Shown: positions 1 through 11,349 of the stretch, piece after piece
Position numbering within the stretch: the first letter of the stretch is position 1
Layout: every line of letters begins with the position of its first letter
Origin: Cycas panzhihuaensis
Lineage: Eukaryota > Cycadophyta
Length of the DNA stretch: 64,000 bases
Reading direction: 5' to 3'
Assembly (NCBI GenBank): GCA_023213395.1
Contig: CM041465.1
Coordinates: 53,079,741 to 53,143,740, forward strand
Notes under the pieces: generated by a model
Database searches by the model: none
Told to the model about the DNA's origin: nothing
What the model saw: only the letters and a program-made list of their open reading frames with translations
Translations under genes and position numbers: made by a program

Positions 1-1882
1 AGTGAAATGAGAGTTGCCTATGTGGTTAGAGGAGCCCCGTTCTTTGCATGCAATCATCACCGAGCGCTTAAAACTAATGAGAACCAACTAGGAATTCATC
101 TCCAAATAAAGCCCCAATTAGTGTGAAAACATTGAAAAATAGCAACAATGAAAGGAAAAAGGAAGAGAACCAGTCACTTGGCTTAAAACCATCTGAAATC
201 CAAGCAACATGTAAACCCAAACCAAGAGCAATCAATCCAAATGCTAGGGGTGGTTAAAAATGAATATTAGCATCTCTAGATCAATTACAATATTGCTGAA
301 ATCAACATGTTACAACTGCTAAAAGATGACAAGAAACACTTGCTTCAAGAAATCTAAGAAACCATCCATCAACAATCATTTTTGTTTCTTTGTATGAAAC
401 TAAAATTATATTACATCAACAATCAAATTTTAAAAAGAAGAGAAGCTTGGATAATCAAATTAAAGAGTAAAATTTGCAGCAATCTAAGCTAAATAAAAGT
501 AATGAAATTTTACTTATAACAGGTCTAATCCCTCTCCCTTTCCACTTGATTGCAGAATGCACCAATGTTCCATTGACCAAGAACATCGAAAACAAATACT
601 TGGAATCCTAGCATGAGCATTCATAAATAAACTCAGATTTGTTTCCCAAAAATTTAATGATAAGCTAGCTAATAGAGATTATAGAGAATAGGGTAAGGAA
701 TTGTTTCACCATAATCAGCCCTCTTGGCACGATTAGGTTCATATCTAGGCTTGTTTTCTTAAGCTGCTTAATGGTTATCATTTCCACTTGTGTAATGCGT
801 ATCATTTAATTAGCGTGATTGGTTGATGGTTTGCTTTGGCTTTATCACTTCATGGTTTAGTCTCTTAATTGAACATGTTTGGCCACTCATCATTTGATTT
901 TTAAGTAATAGAGCGTCGATTGGGTGAGTGTTTGTATATGATGGTGATGATCATTTTGCCGATGATTGATACTCATGCATTTTAAAATTTTGTCTAGCAT
1001 AGTTTACAAATGCACAAAGTTTTCCCTTCTTTGTTTAGCTTTCTGCCTAGCATGATCTGGTGTTTTGATCATTTTTAGCCTTGTTTTTGTTGATTCTCAG
1101 CCCTGACTTGCAGTAATTCAAACCTTATTGATGTGTTTTCTGATTTTGGACCCTTCGATAGGTCATTTTTGTCAAAACTGCTTCTTGTTTCCTGTTTTTT
1201 TGTGACTCTTTATTTTGTCACATTTTTGGTAAACCAAAAATGCGACTTTATGAATAAAATGCGATGATTGTGTTTTTAGGTGTAAAATCACGTTTTTGAC
1301 TATCATACCCATAAATTTCGACACAGAACATTGATTTTTCACGATTTTCGCCATGGCGACTACCTAGATTTGGAGTTTGGCATTGCCCCACCTACCTTGA
1401 TTGTCCCGTGATTATTTCACCTTCCTCCATTCAGAGATTTGGTTGTTAGAAATCATCAAAACTATGAGCAAAAACCATGGTTTTCTTACCCACCTTTCTC
1501 CCTCTTAAACTCTATAAATCCCTTTGCATTTTTAGAGTTTGGGAGAGAGTGTTTAATGTAACGAAATGCTACCTAATTTTTGCCAACCATTATTAGTGTT
1601 TTCTTGTAGCTTGGAGATTGACTGAAGACCATCTTCTTAGAAAATTGTTGATTCTAATGGAGGAATTTGTGTGCAAGTGAAATTGCACATAGAAAATTTT
1701 TATGAAGTTGCAACTACAATTGCTACCATATTGCAATTTGTGAAATAGAAGAGAATTGACCGTTCTGTCATTTGTATTGTACAGTTTTGTGATGCAACTA
1801 ACCGTGGTTGAAACTGTTGATTTTCTACGTATAAAATAGGAGTCAGTTTAATGATGATAGAACTAGAGATAGGGAGAGAAAT
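1..1882. other. AT-rich flank without recognisable gene
   Basis: I see no open frame longer than about 60 codons, no repeat pair and no recognisable protein motif here. A TATA-like string (tataaat) at 1513-1519, followed by pyrimidine- and T-rich sequence, could be a core promoter. The stretch just left of element A could be the LTR or leader of the old element B, whose gag begins only beyond A, but no partner copy in the window proves this. The last five bases (gaaat, 1878-1882) are the left target duplication of element A. Confidence 0.5.
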
Positions 1883-2228
1883 TGTAACATAACCCCACCT
1901 TTCCTTAGCATTAGCGAGTGGGAGCCACCAGCAAATAAGAATTAAGCTGTTTATTAAGATGTATGTATGGACCGCTAAGTCGTCTAATAAGATGTAAGGC
2001 CGCTAGGGCCACCAATAGAATCATAAGGATGAAGACGCTAACTTGTGTATTTAAAGGGTTAAATCACTTGTAATGTTGTTGAGTATGGTATCTTGAAAGA
2101 GAAAGTACTTCGGTACTCATTTTGGTGATTCACTATCTGTGATCTACTTGCGCACTTGCATCATTTTGGCTTCATTTTATGCTAATTTTTACACCTGCAA
2201 GTTCAGATTTCTGAGAAGGAACAGTCCA
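1883..2228 (+). repeat. Element A 5' LTR
   Basis: It begins tgtaacat and ends at gtcca just before the primer site. It aligns along its whole 346 bp with 7793-8138, differing mainly by transitions. The end is set where the two copies stop matching and where the target duplication falls in place. The core promoter should lie inside it, but I cannot point to a convincing TATA box. Confidence 0.93.
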
Positions 2229-3547
2229 AGCGGTATCAGAGCTGCATCGCGATCATGGAAAGCTACCCAGAAAGGCAAAATCTTTTTCTTGTATGATTGA
2301 GTACTCTCTCTACCTAGGTAGAGATTGAGGAAAGACCTTCACTTAGTACTGTCTCCAAGGAGACTGAGGAAGGGTAGCAGGACATATTAGAGGTCACGAA
2401 GTGAACGAAATTTTCTTCCTTTAGGTAACGCAAACAATTTATTTCTTCTGCTTTCAATTCAGTTTTTAGTTTTTCTTTTTCTGCATTGAGTTATATTCCA
2501 AGGGTAGATAACACCGTTGGGCGGCTACCTTTGTTTCCCCTCCCATCTCTCCTTCTAGGGTAGATAACATCGCTGGATGGCTACCCAAGTAGTTAGGTAG
2601 AGACCCTGTGTCGAGGGGTCTTTAAATATCACAGGGATCTGCCATTCTGGCTAAGCGCATCGTGGCTTTTCTGCCTCTTGTATGAAGGACTAGAGATAAC
2701 ACTGCTGAACCAAGCCTTAGACAGAACCTGGCTATGGAAGTGTGCCTCCACGTACCTTTGGGTATATAGGAGAAACCCTTTAGGATCCCAAAACCCTCCC
2801 TAGTACAGGCAAACTATCGATCGCTGAAGTCTTGTAGTGCAGTGGTTAGCGGTTAGCGCCACGAAGTTACCTGCCTCAAACTTTTGCATCAGAAGTTTAT
2901 TGGCAAGCCTATAAGACCAAGCACACCTCATCTTTCAGTAGGTACGACACATCTGATCATTCCCACCTTGCTTCCCCTACCCCGGTCTTAATTAAGATCA
3001 CAAGGCACTTACTGTCTGAATTCAAAACTTGTCAAAACAATCAAGCTTCTAAGACCCAAAAAAAAAAATAAAAAGAAAAAAGAAAAAGAGAAAAAGAAAA
3101 GAAAAGAAAAAACAATAACAAAAAAAAAAAAAAAAAGAACTCCACAGCCATTACGGTGCAAAACAAAAAAAAAATTACACTTATAACTCATATACCTCAA
3201 TTTGATCAGCATATCGTAAGGGTCATTTTGCACTAGGTTAGTTTATGCCCCCAATTTTCACTCTTTTTGTACCCAGGCCACTGGTGGGCCCCAACACTTC
3301 AAACTCACCTTAAAACGCATACACCCCATTTTGATGAGTTTTTTGTGCTCTTTCTAGTGGGCCAAATATCTTGCTTATGTAATTTGGGGTCAATAGGCTA
3401 TAGACACCCCACATCCCCTTATTCGCCCCTTCTTTCCCTATAACAACTCCCTATTCTTATATCCCGTTCTCTCTTGCTCTGTCCCACTTCATTTATTTCC
3501 CTTCTCTCTACTTGTTCTCGCTTCTTTAATCCCTTTCTTCAGCTCCA
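2229..3547 (+). other. Element A untranslated leader
   Basis: A 1.3-kb leader between the primer site and gag. It holds two imperfect copies of a string starting gggtagataaca (about 2501 and 2559), a ctacctaggtag palindrome near 2311, and an A-rich, purine-biased low-complexity run at about 3058-3136. No coding region is supported. The minus-strand open frame over the A-rich run is only the reverse of low-complexity sequence. Confidence 0.6.
2231..2242 (+). other. Element A primer binding site (tRNA-Met type)
   Basis: The sequence cggtatcagagc sits two bases after the LTR end. It matches the common plant primer site tggtatcagagc, complementary to the 3' end of initiator tRNA-Met, with one change at the first base. 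It would prime minus-strand DNA synthesis. Confidence 0.9.
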
Positions 3548-4620
3548 ATGGCAAAAACTCAAACAGAGAAAATTTATGAGTTAACCAGCGACTTGTCTAA
3601 CTTCAAAACAGAGGTCAACGATAGACTCAACGGCATGCCTACCAAATCCGACCTGGACGACACTAGGCGAGAGATTCTCAGTCAGCTTCAGCAGTTGTTG
3701 CCACTTCAACTCCAAAGCACAAGAACTTCTAACTCAATAGGCAACCAACCTCCTCCTTTTCAAGGAAGCAATATAGGAGGTTCTCCACCAAGACAACCCT
3801 TGTTCCACCATAAAATCAACATTCCTACCTTTGATCCAGATGTGAATAGAGAGTGCACTCGAAACTAGATTAACAAGTTAGAATCCTACTTCACTCTTCA
3901 CCCGATGTCAGAAGAGGACCAACTCTTATACGCTTCCATTCATTTAGATGGTCGAGCTCACCATTGGTTTAACTAGTGGAAGCGAGAATGTCCCTCTCAC
4001 CAAACATGGTCTCACTTCACTAGTTGTTTCTTTGAACAATATGAAGATACATGGAGTCAATCTTTCTTCACACAACTCACTCAGCTTAAGAAGACCTCAA
4101 CTATAGAGGCTTACATGGATAAATCTCAAGCCTTATATAATCGCACACCACAAAGCCAAAACTTGGACAAACAAACCGTGATTGATATTTATGTGGCGGG
4201 ACTCCAAGACCGTACTCAGATGAGATTAAAAACAATGGCAATCTACTCCCTTAAGGAAGCTTTCAAGTGGGCCCGTGCAGTAGAAGCTGAGTTTGCAGCA
4301 AACAGACCCTCAACTATTCGTCGGGATAACTCTTGGTCCTCACACACTCAACAGTCAGACTTCCAGTGACCTCGACCTCGATTTGATGATGCCTCTCGTC
4401 CTCAAGCCGACTTCACACGTCCTTGGCCACGAGAGGATGATTCCACCCACCCATCTACTGATCGCCAAAATGATGACACATCCACCAAAAGAGTCTAAAT
4501 TTCTCAAGCTGAAGCACAACGCCAACTAGAGGCTAGCCTTTGTATGCAGTGTGCAGAAAAGTGGACTTCCGAACATGGTCACTTTTGCAAAGCGCGGCGT
4601 ACGGTTTTCTCCGTCGACCC
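3548..4620 (+). pseudogene. Element A gag (broken)
   Basis: Gag would form the cytoplasmic virus-like particle. The start at 3548 opens a 106-codon frame with a coiled-coil-like N-terminus. After a stop at about 3866 the frame continues through the retrotransposon gag core (about 3870-4300, with the tryptophan-containing HHWFN motif), and further stops and a frameshift follow. A zinc knuckle in the LCMQC...GHFC arrangement lies at about 4541-4590. Several stops look like TGG or CAA/CAG codons changed by C-to-T or G-to-A transitions. The family assignment is firm, but no intact product can be made. Confidence 0.85.
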
Positions 4621-5035
4621 ATCCCTCTCCCCTAATGATCCCTCTAACTCTGACTTTAACCATGAGGCTGATAATGAAACCCATGATGAACCTACACTAG
4701 ACCCCCACCCTGAAGTATCTATATATGTTGTCACCACCTCCTCCTGCGTTGAACCCCTAAGAGTTAGAGGCATCCTCTATAAGACTCCAATATCTATCTT
4801 GATTGATGGTGGCGCGTCACTTAACTTCATTGATATTTCGATAGCCAGACAACTCAACTTATATATTGTCCCAAAAACTGGCTTCACATGTTCTCTACCA
4901 GGGTACGAGAAACTCCATTGTGCAGGTGTTATTAAAAACCTCCAAGTCCAAATTAGCTCATACTTTTTGGTGTCAGATTTCTATGCCTTGTCAATAGGAG
5001 GATCCGATGCTGTCTTAGGGACTCAACGGTTGTAA
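4621..5035 (+). pseudogene. Element A aspartic protease
   Basis: This domain would cut the Gag-Pol polyprotein. The frame from 4544 stays open to 5035. It contains an aspartic-protease active-site region reading IDGGASLNFI near 4800, followed by a second hydrophobic strand and a downstream GSDAVLG segment (about 5000), as in gypsy proteases. The usual Asp-Ser/Thr-Gly is Asp-Gly-Gly here, so activity is doubtful. A stop at 5033-5035 cuts it off from the reverse transcriptase. Confidence 0.8.
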
Positions 5036-5149
5036 ACACTAGGGACCTATAACATGATGAACAACTCGCCTACAAATCCCTTCATTGCCTTCAAAGACCA
5101 CATGGGTTGAAATCAGAAAATTTATGGAATACAATCCCCCCCTAACCAC

Positions 5150-6034
5150 ATGGTCTCTCCTAGACGTATGAAACTCCATCTTCAATCTCACCTAGGGTAT
5201 ATAGTCCGTCTTAATAATATTCAAATCGCACCACAAATTCATCCATGCATCCAGGATGTCATTACCCAATATGAACAAGTATTTACCCCTCTACTTGCCA
5301 CTACCCCTCTCGACCGTGGTTTCTATCATACAATTGACCTCCAATCTGGGTACTACCAAATCCCAATTTCTCCACAAGATTGCCATAAGACAACATTTCA
5401 CATACATCATGGCCATTTTGAGTTTCGTGCAATGCCCTTTGGCCTTTGCAATGCCCCAACAACCTTCCAAGCTCTCATGAATAAAATCTTTGGTCCCTAC
5501 CTTCGAAAGTTTGTCATAGTTTTCTTCGATGACATTCTTATTTATAGTGCTTACTTGGATCACCATATCTAACACCTAGAAATTGTTCTCAAAATATTAC
5601 AAAACCACCAACTTTATGTAAAACTATCTAAGTGCGAGTTTGGACAATCAGAACTCAATTATTTGGGTCACATCATATCATCAGAAGGGGTACGCGTAGA
5701 CCCTGATAAAATATCGGTCATCACAACGTGGCCAACACCTACTACTCTTACCCAACTACGGGCATTCCTTGGGCTCACTGGTTTTTATCGATGCTTCGTG
5801 TGTAATTATGCTGCTCTTGCCGTCTCATTAACCAACCTCCTTTGCAAAGAGGCTTTCCAATGGTCTCTAGAAGCGGATGCTACCTTTTCTCACCTCAAGG
5901 TTGTAATGACCTCCACTCCAGTCCTCATCACTCCTGATTTCAACCAACCCTTCCAACTTGAATGCGATGCTTCAGGGTTTGGTTTAGGTGTAGTCCTAAT
6001 GCAAGACTCTCATCCTATTACATTCAAAAGCTAA
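5150..6034 (+). pseudogene. Element A reverse transcriptase (internal deletion)
   Basis: RNA-dependent DNA polymerase of a Ty3 element. The palm and thumb are clear: LQSGYYQI at about 5340, AMPFGLCNAP at about 5430, the catalytic box VFFDDILIYS at about 5520, then LGHIISSEGV and the thumb motif FLGLTGFYR at about 5765. The fingers region is missing. The sequence passes from the QYEQVF segment that normally precedes the polymerase straight into the strand before LQSGYYQI, near 5310-5320. The segment normally carrying the KKKDGSWR-like and VDYR-like motifs (roughly 100 residues) is gone. A stop also occurs at about 5570. Confidence 0.88.
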
Positions 6035-6300
6035 AAATTAAAAGATCACGAGCTTCGTCTCTCTACATATCAGAAAGAGATGAAGGCTATTCTTCATGCT
6101 ATTGATAAATGGTGGCAATATCTCTTAGGCTCTAAGTTCACTATTCTCACGGATCATCATAGCCTCCATAATTTATTGACTCAGTCAGTCTTGTCTGAAG
6201 ACAAGCTAAGTGGGTTCACCGATTACAAGTCTTTGACTTCTCAATAGCATATAAAAAAGGCAAAGACAATATAGTGGCAGATGCCCTTTCACGTCTTCAC
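6035..6300 (+). pseudogene. Element A RNase H
   Basis: This domain would degrade the RNA strand of the RNA-DNA hybrid. The linker near 5970 carries the ECDASGFGLG motif with the first catalytic Asp. After a stop at about 6032 the region continues with the Tyr-x-x-Glu helix (TYQKEMKAI, about 6068), the TDHHSL strand (about 6150) and the terminal ADALSRLHP motif (about 6280), all hallmarks of the Ty3 enzyme. A frameshift lies near 6190-6240. Confidence 0.85.
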
Positions 6301-7601
6301 CCTGATGATAATGTTCCTAACCCAAGCCTCCATGCCATCAGCAATCCCCAACCACTTTGGCTTGATGAACTATGCGTTGAAAACCAACCCCAGCCAGACT
6401 ATCTTAATTGGAGAAAAAAAGTTCTCACCCATAAAGGTTGGTCAACCTTTAACAATCACCTCCTCTACCACAATCGTATCTTTGTCCATCCCTCCTCCTC
6501 ATTCATCCCTAAAATCCTAATAGAATACCACTGGTCCCCCCTCAACGGCCACTCTGGCTTTGATAAGACTTATCGATGGATTCACGCAGATTTCTTTTTG
6601 CCCCATATGAAGAACACCATATTCACCTTTGTATTAGAATGTGACACCTGTCAGTGAAATAAAGTAGAGACCAAACCTCTCCCTGGCCTTCTCTAACCAT
6701 TAAATATTCTTCAAGGCAAGTGGCAAGATATTGACATGGACTTTATCATGGGCCAACCTCCATCTACCGGGTTTGGCTCCATTTGGGTAGTCATTGATCG
6801 ATTAACCAAGTACTCATACTTTCTCCTGGTGCACACCTCATATTCATCCTCCTGTCTCACTGACTTGTATGTCCAATTCATATTTCACCTCCATGGCTTC
6901 CCATCATGTATCGTTTGTAACCAAGACCCTAAGTTTACTAGCTCCTTTTGGCAAGAACTCTTTAATGCTGTTGGAACCTCATTTAACATGAGTTCTACCT
7001 ACCACCCATAAATAGATGGCCAATCCAAGGTTTAAACAAAACTTTAGAAACTTATCTACGTTGCTTTGCCTCAGAACACTAAGCTAAGTGGACCTCATGG
7101 CTTGTCTTGGCTGAGTACTGGTATAACTCTTCCTATTGTTTTGCCATTGGTATGTCCCCCTTTTTGGCTCTTTATGGCTACCACCCACCTTCCCACCATA
7201 CCTTAGCCATAAACTTTCGAACAGCTTCTGTGCAACAAAATCTTCAAGAAATGGATCAAATCTTGCATGCCCTTCGACAGAATTTAGCTAGCACCCGAAA
7301 TCAAATGAAGCAACTCACAGACTGCCACCGATCTGATCGATCCTTTGATATTGGAGATCTAGTATACCTTCGTCTCCAACCTTATAAGCAACAATCCCTT
7401 AAATCACATCAAGGGCATAAACTAAGCCCCCACTACTATGGCCCTTATAAGATCCTGCACAAAATCGGTGAAATTGCTTACGCCCTTGAACTCCCCCCAA
7501 ATACTAATATCCATAATGTTTTCCCTGTGTCCTGCCTAAAAAAATACCTTGGCGCTAAAGTTACACCCCACACAACCTTACTCATTCTCTCTGAAGAGTA
7601 A
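6301..7601 (+). pseudogene. Element A integrase (catalytic triad lost)
   Basis: It would insert the cDNA into host DNA. The zinc-binding HHCC segment spans about 6528-6655 (histidines around NGHSGF, then CDTC). The first catalytic Asp is seen in DMDFI (about 6736). The second site reads CNQDPKF where the family has SDRDP, so Asp has become Asn (about 6917). The Glu-bearing GQSER stretch is damaged to GQSK plus a stop near 7020-7040. The C-terminal region, with YYGPYKI and the LELPP strand, runs to 7598, where a TAA stops the frame. Confidence 0.88.
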
Positions 7602-7765
7602 ACTCTTATAATTCCTCTTGATAAAATCCTTGCCAGTCGCCAGCACCGCCTCCAGAATCGTACCATTTCTGGACATTTCATACAGTGGGTCAGCTACAAT
7701 GCAAATGAAGCTACTTGGAAATCCAACGAGTTAATCCAACAACATCCTCATCTCCAACACTGTGA
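7602..7765 (+). pseudogene. Element A chromodomain
   Basis: Directly after the TAA at 7599-7601 the same frame continues with a chromodomain-like segment: ILASRQ, then IQW (about 7681), then EATWKSNELIQQHPHL. This fits the end of chromovirus integrases, where the domain binds modified histone tails and steers integration. One nonsense mutation now separates it from the integrase. The region ends just before the purine tract. Confidence 0.75.
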
Positions 7766-7778
7766 GGACTCAACGTCT

Positions 7779-7792
7779 CAGAGGGGGGGACC
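7779..7792 (+). other. Element A polypurine tract
   Basis: A run of cagaggggggga followed by cc lies directly before the 3' LTR start at 7793. Such tracts resist RNase H and prime plus-strand synthesis. Confidence 0.85.
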
Positions 7793-8138
7793 TGTAACAT
7801 AACCCGACATTTCCTTAGCATTAGCGAGCGGGAGCCACTAGCAAGTAAGGATTAAGGTGTTTATTAAGATCTGCGTATGGACCGCTAAGCCGTCTAATAA
7901 GATGTAAGGCCACTAGGGCCACCTATAGAATCATAAGGATGAAAACCCTTACTTGTGTATTTAAAGGGTTAAATCACTTGTAATGTTGTTGAGTATGGTA
8001 TCTTGAAAGAGAAAGTACTTCGGTACTTATTTTGGTGATTCACTATATGTGATCTACTTGCGCACTTGCGTCATTTTGGCTTCATTTTATGCTAATTTTT
8101 GCACCTGTAAGTCTAAATTTCTGAGAAGGAACAATCTA
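7793..8138 (+). repeat. Element A 3' LTR
   Basis: The second 346-bp copy of the LTR begins tgtaacat. Its end, by alignment with 2228, is at ta (originally ca). The following gagat is the right target duplication. Confidence 0.93.
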
Positions 8139-8928
8139 GAGATAGAGAAATCAAGAAGTGTGTATGATTTCTTCTTTTTATAGTAGGCTTGGTGCTTGCA
8201 TTTGTAATCCTTGTGTACTGTTAGGCCTGTGTTTGGTTGTCGAAGGACCAAATGCAATTCCTTATTCTAATAACATTATATTTTGCATCATAGTTGGTAT
8301 TCCTTGTACTTGCTTTATCTAGTATGGTTGGAATTTTTGTAAATAGATAGAGCGACACCCACACAGGTTCCATTGCCCAAATGAATCTGGGAAGAAGGTG
8401 AATAGAAAAGTCATTATGGGCAAGGCTGAGTAAGTCATCTAGGATCTCTTCCATACCACCCAAACCCAAAGAAGAATCATGACGTGAATGCATAGAGCAT
8501 TGAGAAAAAGATAGACTCCAAGTGGGAGTGAGGAAGCCAAGATTTGTAGTGACGCCAAAAGGGCAAGTGAAGAGGTGACCACTTACTAACTTGACAGGAA
8601 GAAGAAAGTCGAGTGTAGAAGGCAAAAAACAAAAGGAGGCAAACATTGATACAACTGGAGATCTTGTCAAGGAAAAAGTGGCATAGACTATGGAAGATTG
8701 ATGATGTGCATTGGAAGAGGATCCCAATGAAAATATTATACAAAAAGAAATAATTGAAGAAGTTGTATTAGTTGAAGAGGAACTTCGAGAGGAAACAACA
8801 TTCCAAGAAGATAGAGGCAATTCAATTGAATTAGAATTGTACAACACAACAATAGAAGGTGGAATCACCATTGGTTGGAAGTAAGAAATCTCTTGAGCCA
8901 TATTTTAAATCCACTCTCCAAGTCATCG
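8139..8928. other. Leader-like stretch before element B gag
   Basis: This lies between element A and the start of B's gag. The minus strand is open for 226 codons (8221-8901), serine-rich and unlike any protein I know. The plus strand of the same region is Glu/Lys-rich. I regard it as the leader of element B rather than a gene. No LTR of B can be recognised here. Confidence 0.4.
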
Positions 8929-9625
8929 ATGTCAAACCTAGAAGGAAGTTTGGGAGGTGGAAGTTCACCACTTGGAGGAAATCCAGGTGGTGGAGGCCTA
9001 TCATTACATCAATAGCTTTTGACTAATACAAGTGGAGGTGGTAATCAACTACTAGGTGGAACAGGTCAAGGAAGCAGAACAAGAGCTGTTATACCTTATA
9101 TTATTATGTAGAACAACTCTACTTTCTCAAATCTACAATTTGATGGATCCATGAATCCAAGAGATCACTTGGCATTATTTAAAAATATGTTGAAAATCAA
9201 AAGAATTATAGATTATGATGATATAAAGGCTTGATTTTTTTCCACATTGCAGGGAGCATCAATTACTTGGTTCCAGTATGAAACGACACAGAATCTATCA
9301 TGGGATAGATTGCATAATCAATTTTTGGATCACTTCCAAAAGTTAAGAGATCCAATGGCTATTTTTAGGCATTAGAAGAAATAAAACAATATTTTGGTGA
9401 ATTGGTCAATGATTTTAATGGTCAAATGTGGGTTATAATGAATAAGATGCAACCAACAATGGTAATCAATCTAATGCTCACATTGAAATATTTTGTGCAA
9501 GGATTAATCCCACAACTAAGATACACAATCATGTTGCATCTGATGAATAATTATGAACAAGTGCAAGAGTTAGCTTTAAAATTTAAAAATCAAATGAAGA
9601 TGACATATTCTTAGTTGATAATGAA
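8929..9625 (+). pseudogene. Element B gag core
   Basis: The ATG at 8929 begins a glycine- and proline-rich leader (GGGSS, GGNPGGGG). The gag core follows: a FDGSMNPRDHLALF motif at about 9128, then ASITWFQY at about 9250, then a helical segment ending with the open frame 9402-9614. This pattern of FDG..NP..HL..F followed by a W-x-x WF helix is that of plant Ty3 gag. Stops near 9015, 9235 and 9375 and a frameshift break it. Confidence 0.75.
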
Positions 9626-10215
9626 ACAAGCTTCATAGATGGCACCAATTCTTTCCTAAATGCTACAGACGAACGATAATACAATTGCGGGGGACGTATA
9701 ATCAGAATAATGTGCTAGCACCACAAATGGGAATGAATATGGAAATTGAGGCATTGAAAAAAGAGGTAGAGGTGTTGAAGCAGCAACCATCGGTATCAAT
9801 GCCTACAAGCATATAGGGAATAAAGAAATGGAGAAATTGTGTGAAAAATTGGCCAAGCTATGCTTGGAGAAGTCCCAAAATAATATTTTGTGCCCCCACC
9901 TTACAACCAGTAAGGTCATTTGAAGAACAAACATAATGAATCGATGAGATGGTGCGAGTATTGTAGGAAATCTAACCACAATATGTGGGAAGGCTTCTCC
10001 TGAGCCAATAATGAAAGTCATAATACATTTTTTCAAAAGGCAAAAAGATTGGGAAAATAATACAAGGGGAAGACAAAACCAATATATTGTTTCTTGTACC
10101 AAAGATGGGGCCACTTCAGATCGAACTGTCCATGGGAGAGAAAAGGAGTTGATTTTATCTATGAAGAATGCAGACCAGCCGATCATGAATGGACAAATTG
10201 TCTAAAAAACAAATC
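9626..10215 (+). pseudogene. Element B gag C-terminus with three zinc knuckles
   Basis: A Lys/Glu-rich coil (MEIEALKKEVEVLKQQP, about 9738) precedes three spaced CCHC-type knuckles. The first is CEYC...H at about 9954 (its last Cys is no longer evident), the second CFLY..WGHFRSNC at about 10080 (second Cys changed to Tyr), and the third YEECRPADHEWTNC at about 10160 (first Cys changed to Tyr). Knuckles bind the RNA genome. The same coil and three knuckles appear in element F, so the arrangement is a family trait. Confidence 0.7.
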
Positions 10216-10689
10216 ACAAATTGCTAATTTGGTTGTGGTCATTCCAGATAGAGAGATACCTGTTTAATTACAAACGCAGAGTGGAAAAGTAATTGCAATG
10301 ACTATATAAGATACCTTTTTGGACCCAACAATAGAAAAGTAAAGAATCCAAGAAGCTATGAAAATTCTTCAAGATGTAGTGGGTGAGGTTCAACATAAAG
10401 AACTTCAACAAGAACAATGATTCAAGGGCTAAACATAGAAAAGAATGATAGTTCCTAAAAAGCATTCTTCAAGTAAGGAAGGTATGAACCCATGGCAAAG
10501 GCTTCAGACTATAAAGATATGTTAATAGAGTTAGGAGTCTTAATTCTCATTTTTACCGTATTCAAATGGTGGGAAGCTAGTTATTTTTAGCAACTAATTC
10601 TAGACCAAATTGAAAAGCCTATAATGAGAGCCATTAAATATAAAGGAATAGATCTTAGAACTCTGATAATTATTTTTAGAATAATGTTA
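10216..10689 (+). other. Element B spacer between gag and protease
   Basis: Degenerate sequence continuing the gag-pol reading frame (a helical, Gln/Glu-rich linker around 10330-10420). I recognise no domain. Confidence 0.5.
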
Positions 10690-11065
10690 TGTAAACAATT
10701 GTAGATGGTGGATTGAGAGTCAATGTACTTCTTGAATCTTCTTGGATAGATCTGGGAAGGATGGAAGCGGTTGCCCCAGACTATTCAATTAGATTGGCCA
10801 ACTGGCTTCAGGTTAGGCCTATGGAAATGTTGATGAATGTCCTAGTCACTATTGTAGGTATCATGGTCTCAAAGGATTTTGCAGTAGTTCAGATGTAGAA
10901 CGAAAGAACTTATCCTGCGTTGCTAGGGAGACCTTGGCTTCTGGTAATCAAGGTTATTCAAGACTAGGGAGAATTTACTTTTACGCTTAAGGCAGGTAGC
11001 AAGGTTGTCATTTTGCCATTATGCTCGGATGGACCCCATATTAAGAAGATTGAAGATGAAGAACA
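10690..11065 (+). pseudogene. Element B aspartic protease
   Basis: The segment reading VDGGLRVNVLLES (about 10703) is the active-site strand of Tat-type proteases, which use Asp-Gly-Gly or Asp-Asn-Gly. The second half has YPALLGRPWL at about 10912. The frame is open from 10713 to 10898 and then has stops. It would process the polyprotein in the particle. Confidence 0.75.
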
Positions 11066-11349
11066 AGCATCATCAACAACTGTGGGATCAGAACCCACAG
11101 TAAGTCCCTATTTAGAAATAGCCTACCAACTGCAACCAACATTGCCAAATAGTGTACCATCGTCATACATGATGAATTAGTTGTAAAATACATGGGACAA
11201 GGAAGAATCTACTCCTTGTTATAGGCTGAAAACTTATGCTTATTTTTCAAAAAATCAAGAAGAGATCAATAGTTCAAAGAAACAATTACCCTCAAACCTT
11301 TAGGAAGAAATTCAAGAAATTCAAGGGAATCTGAAAAATTCCTGAGAAA

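Larger units (their letters stand above)
1883..8138 (+). mobile_element. Element A: decayed Ty3/gypsy chromovirus
   Basis: A 6.26-kb LTR retrotransposon with two 346-bp LTRs, a primer binding site, gag, protease, reverse transcriptase, RNase H, integrase, a C-terminal chromodomain and a purine tract, in the order typical of Ty3/gypsy. The target duplication is gaaat (1878-1882) against gagat (8139-8143), with one mismatch. The chromodomain places it among the chromoviruses, whose chromodomain directs integration into marked chromatin. Many in-frame stops, a deletion in reverse transcriptase and lost integrase residues make it non-functional. Confidence 0.93.

Noticed and set aside
2835-2910. 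tRNA-like stretch with gtagtgcagtggttagcg
   Set aside because: An A-box-like string only; no acceptor stem or complete cloverleaf could be formed by eye.
3009-3233. Phe/Leu-rich minus-strand frame resembling a membrane peptide
   Set aside because: It is the reverse complement of an A-rich low-complexity run in the leader of element A.
8221-8901. 226-codon open frame on the minus strand
   Set aside because: Serine-rich with no recognisable motif or domain. It faces the leader of element B, whose plus strand is Glu/Lys-rich, and such composition alone keeps the opposite frame open.
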